From UBA10205 sp964373815 (lineage in GTDB: Archaea > Iainarchaeota > Iainarchaeia > Iainarchaeales > Iainarchaeaceae), in NCBI GenBank assembly GCA_964373815.1, contig CAYJWI010000024.1:1-14373 (forward strand): 14,373 nt of DNA, written 5' to 3'. A program made the translations under genes and the position numbers. The notes beneath the pieces are model-generated. The model was not told the origin of the DNA. It worked only from the letters and a program-made list of their open reading frames with translations, and made no database searches. This document shows positions 1-5,976 of the stretch, piece by piece (position 1 is the stretch's first letter; the number at the start of each line of letters is the position of its first letter).

Positions 1-31
1 TTTATTCCCTAATGGCCTGTCTACATCATGT

Positions 32-96
32 GTCCGTCAGTTCGAACCAGTCTCAGCATTTGTTCACAGCTCAGAAGACTCGTATCATCATCGAAC
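32..96 (-). ncRNA. Candidate C/D box guide sRNA
   Basis: Read on the minus strand from 96 to 32. A C box ATGATGA lies at 91-85, a D' box CTGA at 74-71, a C'-like box GTGAACA at 67-61 and a D box CTGA at 40-37. GTTCG (96-92) just before the C box can pair with CGGAC (36-32) just after the D box (five pairs, one G-U), as in the terminal stem of an archaeal kink-turn sRNA. The D' guide is 10 bases and the D guide 20 bases. A TATA element centred near 121 is about 25 bases upstream of 96, the right spacing for transcription to start at the stem. The D guide ends in GGTTCGAA, so its target may be a tRNA T-arm. This is inference: archaeal C/D RNAs direct 2'-O-methylation, but the target was not verified. 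Confidence 0.66.
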
Positions 97-115
97 GTAA
101 ATATCCTGTTCGGAT

Positions 116-126
116 GCGTTTAAAAT
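116..126 (-). promoter_or_regulatory. TATA box of the C/D box sRNA
   Basis: On the minus strand the sequence reads ATTTTAAACGC, a good archaeal TATA match. Its centre is about 25 bases before the predicted 5' end of the sRNA at 96. No other gene begins nearby on this strand. Confidence 0.55.
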
Positions 127-179
127 GCTTTTTTACCTGCGCAAAGGCCAGCCGCTAGACCTCTACCGTCTTGGGCGTA

Positions 180-632
180 CTATTCCTTGCCTGCGCTTAT
201 GCCCTCTACCCTGAACTCGATTATTTGGCCTTCCTCTGGTATTATGCCCTGCGCGCCCTTCTCGGAGTATCTGCCGTCGACATAAATCGCAAGGTATTCC
301 CCTTCCAGTGGTTCGACCCCCGCCACTTGGTAAATGAAGGCCCCAAATGGGTACTCCTTGTATCCTATTGGGACACCGTCCTCGCCTTCAGGGATGGCAA
401 GGAATAGGTTTTGCCCTTTCTCTGAAGCCATTTGTTTGTCAACAACCACATTGCCATCACTATCGACTACGCGCAGTGTGAACGACACCTGTTCGTCTGT
501 CTTGGGGGTGTAATCGTATGGCTCTCCAGCCTTCCAAGTGTTTGATTGGGGCCCGAGGCCTGAGGGCTGGAGTTGCTGCTGCGTGCACCCGGCCAGAAGC
601 ATAATGGCGAGCAATGAGAGAATTATTCTCAT
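180..632 (-). CDS. Lipoprotein with DUF4430-like C-terminal domain
   Basis: This is a 150-residue exported protein. A hydrophobic signal peptide (residues 1-15) ends in the lipobox LLAGC, so the mature protein would be lipid-anchored at Cys16 on the outer face of the membrane. Residues 50-150 are beta-rich. The C-terminal stretch with EYLAIYVDGRYSEKGAQGI followed by an EEGQIIEF turn resembles the DUF4430/transcobalamin-C-like fold (YVNG...GA...DGD...), which is often exported and linked to vitamin-type uptake. It starts five bases after the stop of the ECF S-like gene on the same strand, with a GGGGAT element overlapping that stop as a weak ribosome site, so the two are probably one operon. 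The DUF4430 assignment rests on pattern recognition only. A generic beta-sandwich lipoprotein is the alternative. Confidence 0.75.
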   Translation of the reverse strand: MRIILSLLAIMLLAGCTQQQLQPSGLGPQSNTWKAGEPYDYTPKTDEQVSFTLRVVDSDGNVVVDKQMASEKGQNLFLAIPEGEDGVPIGYKEYPFGAFIYQVAGVEPLEGEYLAIYVDGRYSEKGAQGIIPEEGQIIEFRVEGISAGKE

Positions 633-637
633 GATAT

Positions 638-1174
638 TTATCCCCGCAGAAATCTTGAGTAGGAAACCATTGTTCTTTTTGCGCCAGCCGCACAGCCCGC
701 AACCTCTTTTGCAATTTGTGCATCATAGAACGGCGAAATTATCAGCACGCCGAAAGCCGCTGAGACAAGGTGCATGATTGTGAAAGGCACCTGCAGGATT
801 GTGGTCAACAAAAAGTCCTGCCCAAAAACCGCATATCCCATGAGCGGGCCAGTGATGAAATCAAAAGCAAGAACCCCCAGCGTCCCTGCCCAGAGGAAGA
901 GCTTTAGGGAAGTTTTCCTCTTTTTTAGCAGCAGCGGGAATGCGAGCGCTATAAGCGCGTAAGTAGAGCTCGTGACATATGTCCATGGCCCGAGGCTCAT
1001 CGTGATGATGTCAAATGAGAACATTGTAACGAAAGCGAAAAGCGGCGCTTTCCAGGCCGGCTCGCCCTTTGCTGCAGGGAGCACGAAGCCCATGATGGGG
1101 TCGGAGTTTGGGAAGACGCGCAGCAGCCTGTACGCGTTGCACAGTACGCTCCCAACCAAGTATTTGAACCGCAT
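638..1174 (-). CDS. ECF transporter S component-like membrane protein
   Basis: This is a 178-residue polytopic membrane protein with about five hydrophobic segments. The N-terminal YRLLRVFPNSDPIMGFVLP segment is followed by a helix carrying FAFVTMFSFDIITMSLGPW and TYVTSSTYALIALAFP, the arrangement seen in ECF-type substrate-binding (S) components. The open frame runs 5' to 1585, but the extra 137 residues are Cys-rich low-complexity sequence antisense to the next gene. I chose the ATG at 1174 because hydrophobic coding begins there and a T-rich TATA-like element lies about 30 bases upstream. The lipoprotein gene follows in the same operon, which suggests joint uptake of a vitamin or metal-like nutrient. 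No energizing ECF A or T genes are in the window. The substrate is unknown. Confidence 0.7.
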   Translation of the reverse strand: MRFKYLVGSVLCNAYRLLRVFPNSDPIMGFVLPAAKGEPAWKAPLFAFVTMFSFDIITMSLGPWTYVTSSTYALIALAFPLLLKKRKTSLKLFLWAGTLGVLAFDFITGPLMGYAVFGQDFLLTTILQVPFTIMHLVSAAFGVLIISPFYDAQIAKEVAGCAAGAKRTMVSYSRFLRG

Positions 1175-1334
1175 TTTCCCAGCCAACAGAGATAACGCCC
1201 TGATCGAATAAAAACCTTCTTCCGCAAAAAAGCGGATTGCCAAAAACGAACAATTTTTGTCAGAACAGGGGAAATAGCTAAATGTGCAGGGCTTGCCCCG
1301 GCCGCGCAGGTTTGCTTTTCTTTCAGATACTCCA

Positions 1335-1344
1335 TTATTTAAAT
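1335..1344 (+). promoter_or_regulatory. TATA box of the 1368 lipoprotein gene
   Basis: TTATTTAAAT lies about 28 bases before the ATG at 1368. This spacing implies an essentially leaderless mRNA and supports that ATG over the upstream in-frame ATG at 1284, which would precede the promoter. Confidence 0.6.
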
Positions 1345-1367
1345 GTTTTTTCACCATAATTCCGAAC

Positions 1368-1976
1368 ATGGAGTATGCTTTCCTTGCCGCACTCGCAATT
1401 CTCGTTCTTTTCGCGGCAGGGTGCGGTTCGCCCAATCCAGCGCCAGAGCAGCAACAGCAGGCCCCCCAAAATGAGGCCCCGCAGCAGGAGCAGCAGGGGT
1501 ATGTTGCCCCGGGGCAGGAAGACACAGGCGGCGTAAAGGTCGCGGCTTCTTTTGCTTGCAATGATGAAGCAATAACTACGAACATCCTCTCAAAGCTCGG
1601 CGAGGGCTATTCCGCCGCAAAGGCGCCTCCAACGCTTGGAAAGACCTTCAATGCCGCGAACTGCTTTGTCAAGAGGGGCAATGTTTCAATCATAACCTAC
1701 ACGCTCCAAGCGCAGCTTACCCCTGATGAGGCCATGAAGGTGCTCGAGGACGAGAAGACACAGTACGAGCAGCAGCTATTTGATTACACTTATGATGGCA
1801 GCACTATTGGTTCGAAAGGCTACCTCTTCGACCAGCCTGTTCAGGGTGGCTCGCTTTACAGGCTTATTTTCATCGATGACACCAATGACAAGGTTGTGGT
1901 GTTCATAAAGTCCAATTCAGTGGTTGAAAAGGACGTAGTTGAAACGGTCGGAGAGGCTATTGCCGAAGTGGTTTAA
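1368..1976 (+). CDS. Lipoprotein with Gln/Pro-rich linker, unknown function
   Basis: This is a 202-residue exported protein that I do not recognise as a family. Residues 1-18 form a signal peptide ending in the lipobox FAAGC, which predicts a lipid anchor on Cys19. Residues 20-50 are a flexible Gln/Pro/Glu-rich linker. A globular domain of about 150 residues follows, with two Cys (in FACND and NCFVK) that could form a disulfide, and a C-terminal half of alternating strands and helices (LIFIDDTNDKVVVFIKSN). The linker-plus-domain design is typical of an archaeal surface lipoprotein that holds its domain away from the membrane. The start at 1368 is set by the signal peptide and the TATA box just upstream. 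It is divergent from the ECF S-like gene, with overlapping promoter regions. Function cannot be inferred. Confidence 0.78.
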   Translation: MEYAFLAALAILVLFAAGCGSPNPAPEQQQQAPQNEAPQQEQQGYVAPGQEDTGGVKVAASFACNDEAITTNILSKLGEGYSAAKAPPTLGKTFNAANCFVKRGNVSIITYTLQAQLTPDEAMKVLEDEKTQYEQQLFDYTYDGSTIGSKGYLFDQPVQGGSLYRLIFIDDTNDKVVVFIKSNSVVEKDVVETVGEAIAEVV

Positions 1977-2020
1977 GCGCTCTTCTCGGCATTTGCCTAT
2001 CTTTCTGCCTGAAGTCGAAA

Positions 2021-2033
2021 CAATCTTTTTTAG
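2021..2033 (+). terminator. T-run downstream of the lipoprotein gene
   Basis: A run of six T in CAATCTTTTTTAG lies 50 bases after the stop at 1976. Archaeal termination commonly uses such runs. No strong hairpin is attached. Confidence 0.35.
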
Positions 2034-2062
2034 CCCAAAAAGCTCCAGTTTCGCGCGAGCGG

Positions 2063-2075
2063 GCTTATTAAAAAC
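2063..2075 (+). promoter_or_regulatory. TATA box of the second C/D box sRNA
   Basis: GCTTATTAAAAAC is centred about 27 bases before the first base of the terminal stem at 2097, the expected archaeal TATA-to-start spacing. Confidence 0.55.
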
Positions 2076-2096
2076 AAAGCGAACCAGATTTTATCC

Positions 2097-2169
2097 GGGC
2101 GCCATGATGAGGTTAACACCAGAGGATTCCCGAAAGGAAGATGAAGATTTAACTCAACTCTGAGCGCCC
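2097..2169 (+). ncRNA. C/D box guide sRNA with perfect terminal stem
   Basis: GGGCGC (2097-2102) and GCGCCC (2164-2169) are perfect complements that bracket a C box ATGATGA (2104-2110) and a D box CTGA (2160-2163). Internal boxes are weaker: D' CCGA (2130-2133) and C' AAGATGA (2138-2144), separated by AAGG. The guides are 19 bases (C to D') and 15 bases (C' to D). A TATA element sits at the right distance upstream, and a T-rich stretch (from 2171) follows. Known biology: archaeal C/D sRNAs bind L7Ae, Nop5 and fibrillarin and methylate the target base paired to the fifth guide base before D or D'. The complement of the D' guide contains CCUCUGGUGUU, which from memory resembles 23S rRNA just after the sarcin-ricin loop. 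That target is unverified. A 19-codon ORF starting at the C box ATG is not needed to explain the sequence. Confidence 0.75.
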
Positions 2170-2210
2170 ACTTTTATTATTTGCTTTGTTCAATTTCTCT
2201 TTTTTAGTGC

Positions 2211-2253
2211 GTGAGCGGGAAACCCCACGCCTTTAGGCGTAGGAGGATGTCAC
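2211..2253 (+). mobile_element. Solo IS200/IS605-type right end (omega-RNA 3' hairpin)
   Basis: The string GGGAAACCCCACGCC, loop TTTA, then GGCGTAGGAGGATGTCAC has the shape of the right end of archaeal IS200/IS605 (tnpB) elements, where a C-rich/G-rich hairpin is followed by GGAGGATGTCAC and then host DNA that acts as guide. The stem has one C/A mismatch, suggesting decay. There is no tnpA or tnpB upstream; the next features are the C/D sRNA and a lipoprotein. The end lies at the stop codon of the minus-strand TrmB-type gene, whose TGA is supplied by the TCAC of the hairpin tail. Resemblance is from memory of such ends and was not searched. Confidence 0.5.
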
Positions 2254-2996
2254 TCAATCCCAACTTTTTCCCAGAGTGCTTCAAATATTTTTCGGTAGGC
2301 ATCTGCAATAGGCCTGCTGATTATATGGAATTGAGTAGGCTCATCAGCAAGCCTGCCAGGCTCCAACCCATAAAATGCGACTACATGGTCTCCAAAAATA
2401 GTTATTGATGTATTTGATGAATATTCGTTTGGAAGAAACCTATATTTATTCAGCCGCAGCTTAAGTATTTCCCTTGCATTTTCTTTAACTTCCATGTCAA
2501 ATAGGTGCCTGAATTTGATTTTTTGTTTTAATCTTTGCATGTCAAATTTTGGAAGGGCATATTTTAGGCGTTCATCAAGCCAGAAACCTTTTGCCCCTAT
2601 GAAATAAACAGGCTCATTGGTTTTGAGTATATCATTGAAATAATTTTTGAACCCCTCTATTCCGCGATAAATTACTGCCATCTCCCGCGGAGTTTTTCTG
2701 GCAAATTTTTGTTCAAGTGAGGGCATAACTGAAAAAAGAAGTTTTTTCTTTTCTTCAAGAATTTCTGCCAGTTTTTCAGGGTCTCCAGCCATGAAAACCC
2801 TTTTTCCTGAAACAAATTCTTCTACAACAATGCCTCTTTGTATGAGCTTTTCAATAGCATCATAAACGTTCCTTCGGTGTATTCCAGTTTTTGATGATAT
2901 TTCATCCATTGTTGCAGACTCAAGGGAAAGCAGTTTTAAGTAAATTTTTCCTTCGTTCTTTGTCAATCCAAGGTTTTCCATCACTTCTTGTTCCAT
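2250..2996 (-). CDS. TrmB-family transcriptional regulator
   Basis: This 248-residue protein has an N-terminal winged helix (residues 1-70) containing LGLTKNEGKIYLKLL, then EISSKTGIHRRNVYDAIEKL as the recognition region, the hallmark order of the TrmB family. A short helix with many Lys/Glu (about 75-95) leads to a C-terminal domain from about 100 (AVIYRGIEGFKNYFNDIL, NTSITIFGDHVVAFYG), the phospholipase D-like effector domain common in TrmB proteins. The family usually senses sugars or other small ligands; the ligand here is unknown. It is divergent from the cupin gene across an 83-base gap, so it probably controls both. Base composition is visibly more A/T-rich than in the flanking genes, and the stop codon falls in an IS-like end. 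Both suggest acquisition. Confidence 0.85.
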   Translation of the reverse strand: MEQEVMENLGLTKNEGKIYLKLLSLESATMDEISSKTGIHRRNVYDAIEKLIQRGIVVEEFVSGKRVFMAGDPEKLAEILEEKKKLLFSVMPSLEQKFARKTPREMAVIYRGIEGFKNYFNDILKTNEPVYFIGAKGFWLDERLKYALPKFDMQRLKQKIKFRHLFDMEVKENAREILKLRLNKYRFLPNEYSSNTSITIFGDHVVAFYGLEPGRLADEPTQFHIISRPIADAYRKIFEALWEKVGIE

Positions 2997-3079
2997 AGAT
3001 ACACTTCTTTCAATAACGGTTAAAAATGGTAACTATCACCACCACAAAAATATAATTCCTTTACAAACACAAGTATTAC
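2997..3079. promoter_or_regulatory. Divergent promoter between TrmB-like and cupin genes
   Basis: On the plus strand AAAAATATAATTCC (3046-3059) is a TATA element about 27 bases before the cupin ATG. On the minus strand CATTTTTAACCG (about 3017-3028) is placed similarly for the regulator. Between them GGTAACTATCACC (3029-3041) is a weak dyad (GGT...ACC), a possible operator. Both mRNAs look leaderless. Confidence 0.45.
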
Positions 3080-3739
3080 ATGATTTATGTACAAAATCCA
3101 CCGCATCTATATTCAATAAACTCTGTGGAAACAATGTACCCTACAATTCTTACTGTACTTAGGAAAAATCATTCTTTGGGTTCTGGACTTGGCACCCTTT
3201 ATGGTTATGTTTCTAGCGGAAGCATAAAGATTAACTGGGATGGAGAAACATTCCAACTTCCAGAAAAATCATATTTTTGTCTTCCTGGTAAAGCATCCTT
3301 TTCTATGTCTAACACATATGCCATTGTGATTGAAAGAATTGGTTTTATGGGAATGCCTGTTTTTGGCTTGACTGAAAAGCATTGCCGCTTAACCTATATC
3401 GACGGGTGTAGCGACTCGATGCTTGTCTACCCGCCAAGACTTGGGGATCCTGTCCTTAATCACCTGCACTTTCCTAAAGGGGTTGTGCAGTCGGCTCATG
3501 TGCACCCGAGCATTAGATTGGGCATAGTTATTGAAGGGTTTGGTGTTTCTGTTGTAGGAAAAAGGAAAATTAAACTGAGAAAAGGCGGCATTTTTCTGTT
3601 AAATCCGCAGGAACTGCATTACTTTGCCACCTCTTCAAATTCAATGGATGTAATTGCCTATCATCCAGATAGTGATTGGGGTCCAACGGATGAGAATCAT
3701 CCGATGATAAATAGAACATATATTTCCAAGAAAAAATGA
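3080..3739 (+). CDS. Cupin-fold protein (probably two-domain)
   Basis: This 219-residue protein has two cupin-like halves. The C-terminal half (about 115-205) shows the metal-site signature: HVHPSIRLGIVIEGFG (motif 1 with two His) and then GGIFLLNPQELHYF (motif 2 with the third His), which would bind a divalent metal. The N-terminal half (about 25-105) has the beta-strand rhythm and YVSSGSIKINWDGETFQL but no His cluster, so it is likely structural. The tail DSDWGPTDENHPMINRTYI looks conserved, and I have the impression of seeing it in other archaeal and bacterial cupins. The reaction is unknown. Cupins include isomerases, dioxygenases and ligand-binding domains. It is divergent from the TrmB-type gene, consistent with a small catabolic or sugar-responsive unit. 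Like its neighbour it is A/T-rich. Confidence 0.72.
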   Translation: MIYVQNPPHLYSINSVETMYPTILTVLRKNHSLGSGLGTLYGYVSSGSIKINWDGETFQLPEKSYFCLPGKASFSMSNTYAIVIERIGFMGMPVFGLTEKHCRLTYIDGCSDSMLVYPPRLGDPVLNHLHFPKGVVQSAHVHPSIRLGIVIEGFGVSVVGKRKIKLRKGGIFLLNPQELHYFATSSNSMDVIAYHPDSDWGPTDENHPMINRTYISKKK

Positions 3740-3761
3740 TTTCCAGCTAGGTGGTCTTATA

Positions 3762-3860
3762 CTTCGGCCTTCAGGCCAATTATCTTCACTGATTAAGTTG
3801 CAAGACTTGTCCCCTTCTTGGGGATACCGCCCATTCAGGGTGCGGAGGAGTATTCTTCCG
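3762..3860 (+). other. Hairpin array, possible second IS605-type right end or structured RNA
   Basis: Between the convergent cupin and geranylgeranyl reductase genes are successive hairpins: GGCC-TTCA-GGCC (3766-3777), TCCCC-TTCTT-GGGGA (3810-3824), CCGC..GCGG around ATTCA (3827-3845), and an alternative 7-base-pair stem CGGAGGA/TCTTCCG (3843-3860) that competes with the previous one. GGGGATACCGCC..GGAGGAGTATTC parallels GGGAAACCCC..GGAGGATGTCAC at 2217-2253 in layout, so this may be a degraded omega-RNA/right end. Simple bidirectional terminator hairpins are the alternative. Confidence 0.4.
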
Positions 3861-3863
3861 TCT

Positions 3864-5099
3864 TCAAGTCAGAATCAGCTTCGCAAGGCCCAGAGGGGAG
3901 ATTGCCCCCTTCTTCGCTTCCTCGTTTGCGAGCATTCCGGAGATTACCTCTTTGACCTTGGGCTTTGTCGCGGCCTTGTCAATTACGAGGTTTAGCAAGA
4001 ACTTTATGCTCCCGAGCTTTTGCAGGTTGTACGAAGTCTTGATTTCAGGGCCAATCGCGTCCCAGAGCTCCTTGTCATAGCCGTCAAAAGCTTTTTCCGA
4101 AAAATCATTTTCCTTGATTGCCTGCGCGATGTATTTGGCAGCGAACTTGCCGGAAGTCATTGCATTGCCAATGCCTTCCCCAGAAAAAGGGTCTATAAGG
4201 GATGCTGCGTCGCCTACAAGCACCCAGCCGTTGCCGTGGTTTTTCCTGTGGTGGGAGCCTAGCGGAAGCGTCCAAATTTTTATCCCCTGGGCATCTATTT
4301 TTGCGTCCTTGAACCTTTCCCTGAAGAGCGGGTTTTCGGCGATAATTTTTTCCTGCACTTCCTTGAGGTTTATTTTCCTCTTCGTTTTTTCACTGGTAAG
4401 AAGCCCGAGCCCGACATTGGCCCAGCCGTTGTCGAGAGGGAAAATCCAGAAGTACCCGGGCATTATCTCCTCTACAAAATGAAGTTCTATGTTGCCGGTC
4501 ATCCCGGTGACGCCTTCATAATATCCGCGCGTGGCAATGACCTGGTGCTCCGGCGGCAAGGCCGACTGCCCGACTTTCTGCGCAACAACACTGCTTGTCC
4601 CGTCAGCGCCCACAACCATTTTTGCCCGTATTTCATGTTCGGTGCCGTCTTTTGTTTTGCCTTTTATCCCCTTTACAAAATCATTCTCCCAAATGAGGTC
4701 CGTTATCGTGAACTCCTCGAGCGTGTCCGTTTTTTTCTTCGCGTGCTGGAATATGACATTGTCGCCGTCCAGCCTCCTTATGCAGAATCCCGGCTTTGCG
4801 TTCTTGTCCTTCACGGCCCCCGGGAAAGGTATGTCGACAATTGTCCTCTTAGGGCTGCTGAAGCGCACGCCATAAACAACTTCGTTTGGGGTTTTTTCAT
4901 AATCCGCAACAATGCCGAGCTCCCTTGCAATGCCGACGCTCTTGCCTGAAAAGGCGTCGCCGCAGATTTTGTCGCGCGGGAACTTCGCCTTGTCCACGAG
5001 AAGGACCTTCTTCACTCCCTGCTTTGCAAGGAAAAGCGCTGTCGAGCTTCCGCCAGGCCCTGCGCCGGCAATTATTACATCGTACTCTTTTTTATCCAT
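3864..5099 (-). CDS. Geranylgeranyl reductase family FAD enzyme (digeranylgeranylglycerophospholipid reductase)
   Basis: This 411-residue FAD-dependent enzyme saturates the isoprenoid chains of archaeal lipids. It has a dinucleotide-binding GAGPGG at residues 12-17, PRDKICGD at 41-48 (the PxxKxCG motif with the conserved Cys46), YFWIFP followed eight residues later by GLG (the substrate-cavity motif of archaeal geranylgeranyl reductases), and VGDAASLIDPFSGEGI around 295-310 for FAD binding. Length matches the family. A TATA element GTTTAAATATG (about 5123-5133) is some 28 bases before the ATG, so the mRNA is probably leaderless. The gene ends at the edge of the hairpin array. Family members also reduce free geranylgeranyl-PP or other polyprenyl substrates, so the exact substrate is inferred. 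Confidence 0.9.
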   Translation of the reverse strand: MDKKEYDVIIAGAGPGGSSTALFLAKQGVKKVLLVDKAKFPRDKICGDAFSGKSVGIARELGIVADYEKTPNEVVYGVRFSSPKRTIVDIPFPGAVKDKNAKPGFCIRRLDGDNVIFQHAKKKTDTLEEFTITDLIWENDFVKGIKGKTKDGTEHEIRAKMVVGADGTSSVVAQKVGQSALPPEHQVIATRGYYEGVTGMTGNIELHFVEEIMPGYFWIFPLDNGWANVGLGLLTSEKTKRKINLKEVQEKIIAENPLFRERFKDAKIDAQGIKIWTLPLGSHHRKNHGNGWVLVGDAASLIDPFSGEGIGNAMTSGKFAAKYIAQAIKENDFSEKAFDGYDKELWDAIGPEIKTSYNLQKLGSIKFLLNLVIDKAATKPKVKEVISGMLANEEAKKGAISPLGLAKLILT

Positions 5100-5186
5100 C
5101 TTTAGGATGAAGATGCAGAAACATATTTAAACGATTCTAAACCGCTTTTGCCAAAGCCCATTTTGGAGTTTGTGGCGAAGAAATGC

Positions 5187-5441
5187 CTACTGTTTTCCCC
5201 TTCCTTTCAAATGGTAGTAGAGGTGCACGAGTGGCACCACTGCCGCAAGTGCATTGAGCAGGACAAAGGGAAGCGCGTTTAGCTGGATGCTATAGGCCGT
5301 AAGGCTCGCAGAGCCGAGGAAGTAAATCGCCATGAATTCAGGCTTGAGGGACGGCTTTTTCGATTTTATCGTCTCCGCAACCCCAGGAAGCCAAGCAAGC
5401 ACTATGAGCACAAGGCCCAATATGCCGAAAAACTCTTCCAT
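5187..5441 (-). CDS. SemiSWEET/PQ-loop-like three-helix membrane protein
   Basis: This 84-residue protein has three predicted membrane helices (about 4-22, 36-54, 57-78). The first ends in WLPGVAETIKSKKPSLKP, matching the LPQ...T..Tk.s.s.s pattern after helix 1 of SemiSWEET/PQ-loop half-transporters. The length of one triple-helix bundle also fits. Such proteins dimerize and carry sugars or amino acids passively. The family's Pro-Gln is Pro-Gly here. The ATG at 5441 is chosen over a longer in-frame extension (to 5723) because the extension is antisense to the next gene and CTTTTAAGC (about 5464-5472) is a TATA element 27 bases upstream. An N-terminal lipid-A-synthase-like PQ protein is the alternative. 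The substrate is unknown. Confidence 0.65.
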   Translation of the reverse strand: MEEFFGILGLVLIVLAWLPGVAETIKSKKPSLKPEFMAIYFLGSASLTAYSIQLNALPFVLLNALAAVVPLVHLYYHLKGRGKQ

Positions 5442-5529
5442 GCACAAGGGATGCATTTCCCGCTTAAAAGCTTTCCCGCTTTTTCCGCCAGGGAAACGAT
5501 TATTAAGGTGGCCATAGGTTATTTTTTTC

Positions 5530-5919
5530 ATGCCACATATCGACGCCCACCTTTTCAACAAGAAAGGGGTCCGAGGGGAGCTCACTTTGCTCCTCGACGA
5601 TGGGGACAGCATCCTCGATTCCGTAAAGAAGGCCATGGCAGAGCACAACATCCGCGAGGCGACCTTGGAGGAAGCCGAAGGCACGATAAAGGACGGCGTG
5701 ATAAACTTTTTCGAGCGCAGCAATTACGGCACGGCAGTGCTCAAGGGCAACAGGGTGATGCGGGTCTCCGGCACTTTCAAGCTAAGCTACGGGGACCTCT
5801 ACGGCACGATGAAGATTTCGACCTTCGATAAGCCCCCATTGCAGGGCACGCTCGTAAAGGGGAAGGCGGATGACGGCTTCAAGCTAAAACTTTCATTCAT
5901 ACAGCTTGTGGGCAACTGA
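5530..5919 (+). CDS. PPC/DUF296-like domain protein
   Basis: This 129-residue soluble protein has the rhythm of the PPC (DUF296) domain: an N-terminal strand with LLLDDGDSILDSVKKAMAEH (the 'gedl...l...a...i' opening), a central strand pair around NYGTAVLKGNRVMRVSGTF and a closing strand KLKLSFIQL. PPC domains form trimers and occur as single-domain proteins in archaea and bacteria, with unclear roles; in plants they are fused to AT-hooks. ATTATTAAGG (about 5500-5509) is a TATA element 26 bases before the ATG, giving a leaderless mRNA. The promoter lies back-to-back with that of the SemiSWEET-like gene. The next gene starts 57 bases on and may be co-transcribed. Assignment is moderate. A conserved hypothetical protein is the fallback. 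Confidence 0.55.
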   Translation: MPHIDAHLFNKKGVRGELTLLLDDGDSILDSVKKAMAEHNIREATLEEAEGTIKDGVINFFERSNYGTAVLKGNRVMRVSGTFKLSYGDLYGTMKISTFDKPPLQGTLVKGKADDGFKLKLSFIQLVGN

Positions 5920-5976
5920 ATTTTTGTCTTTTCAATCGGCATTGTTTTTTTGGTAATGGATTTTTTGGTGATAGGT

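Noticed and set aside
1002..1010. C-box-like GTGATGA at 1002-1008 on the plus strand
   Set aside because: No D box follows and it lies within the ECF S-like coding sequence.
1175..1585. 137-residue N-terminal extension of the ECF S-like frame
   Set aside because: It is Cys-rich low-complexity sequence antisense to the signal peptide and linker of the 1368 lipoprotein, and a promoter fits the internal ATG at 1174.
2104..2163. 19-codon ORF starting ATGATGAGG
   Set aside because: The ATGATGA is an exact C box, the stop overlaps the D box, and the flanks pair perfectly; a C/D sRNA explains all of it.
5442..5723. 5' extension of the SemiSWEET-like frame
   Set aside because: It is antisense to the PPC-like gene and would read through both promoters.
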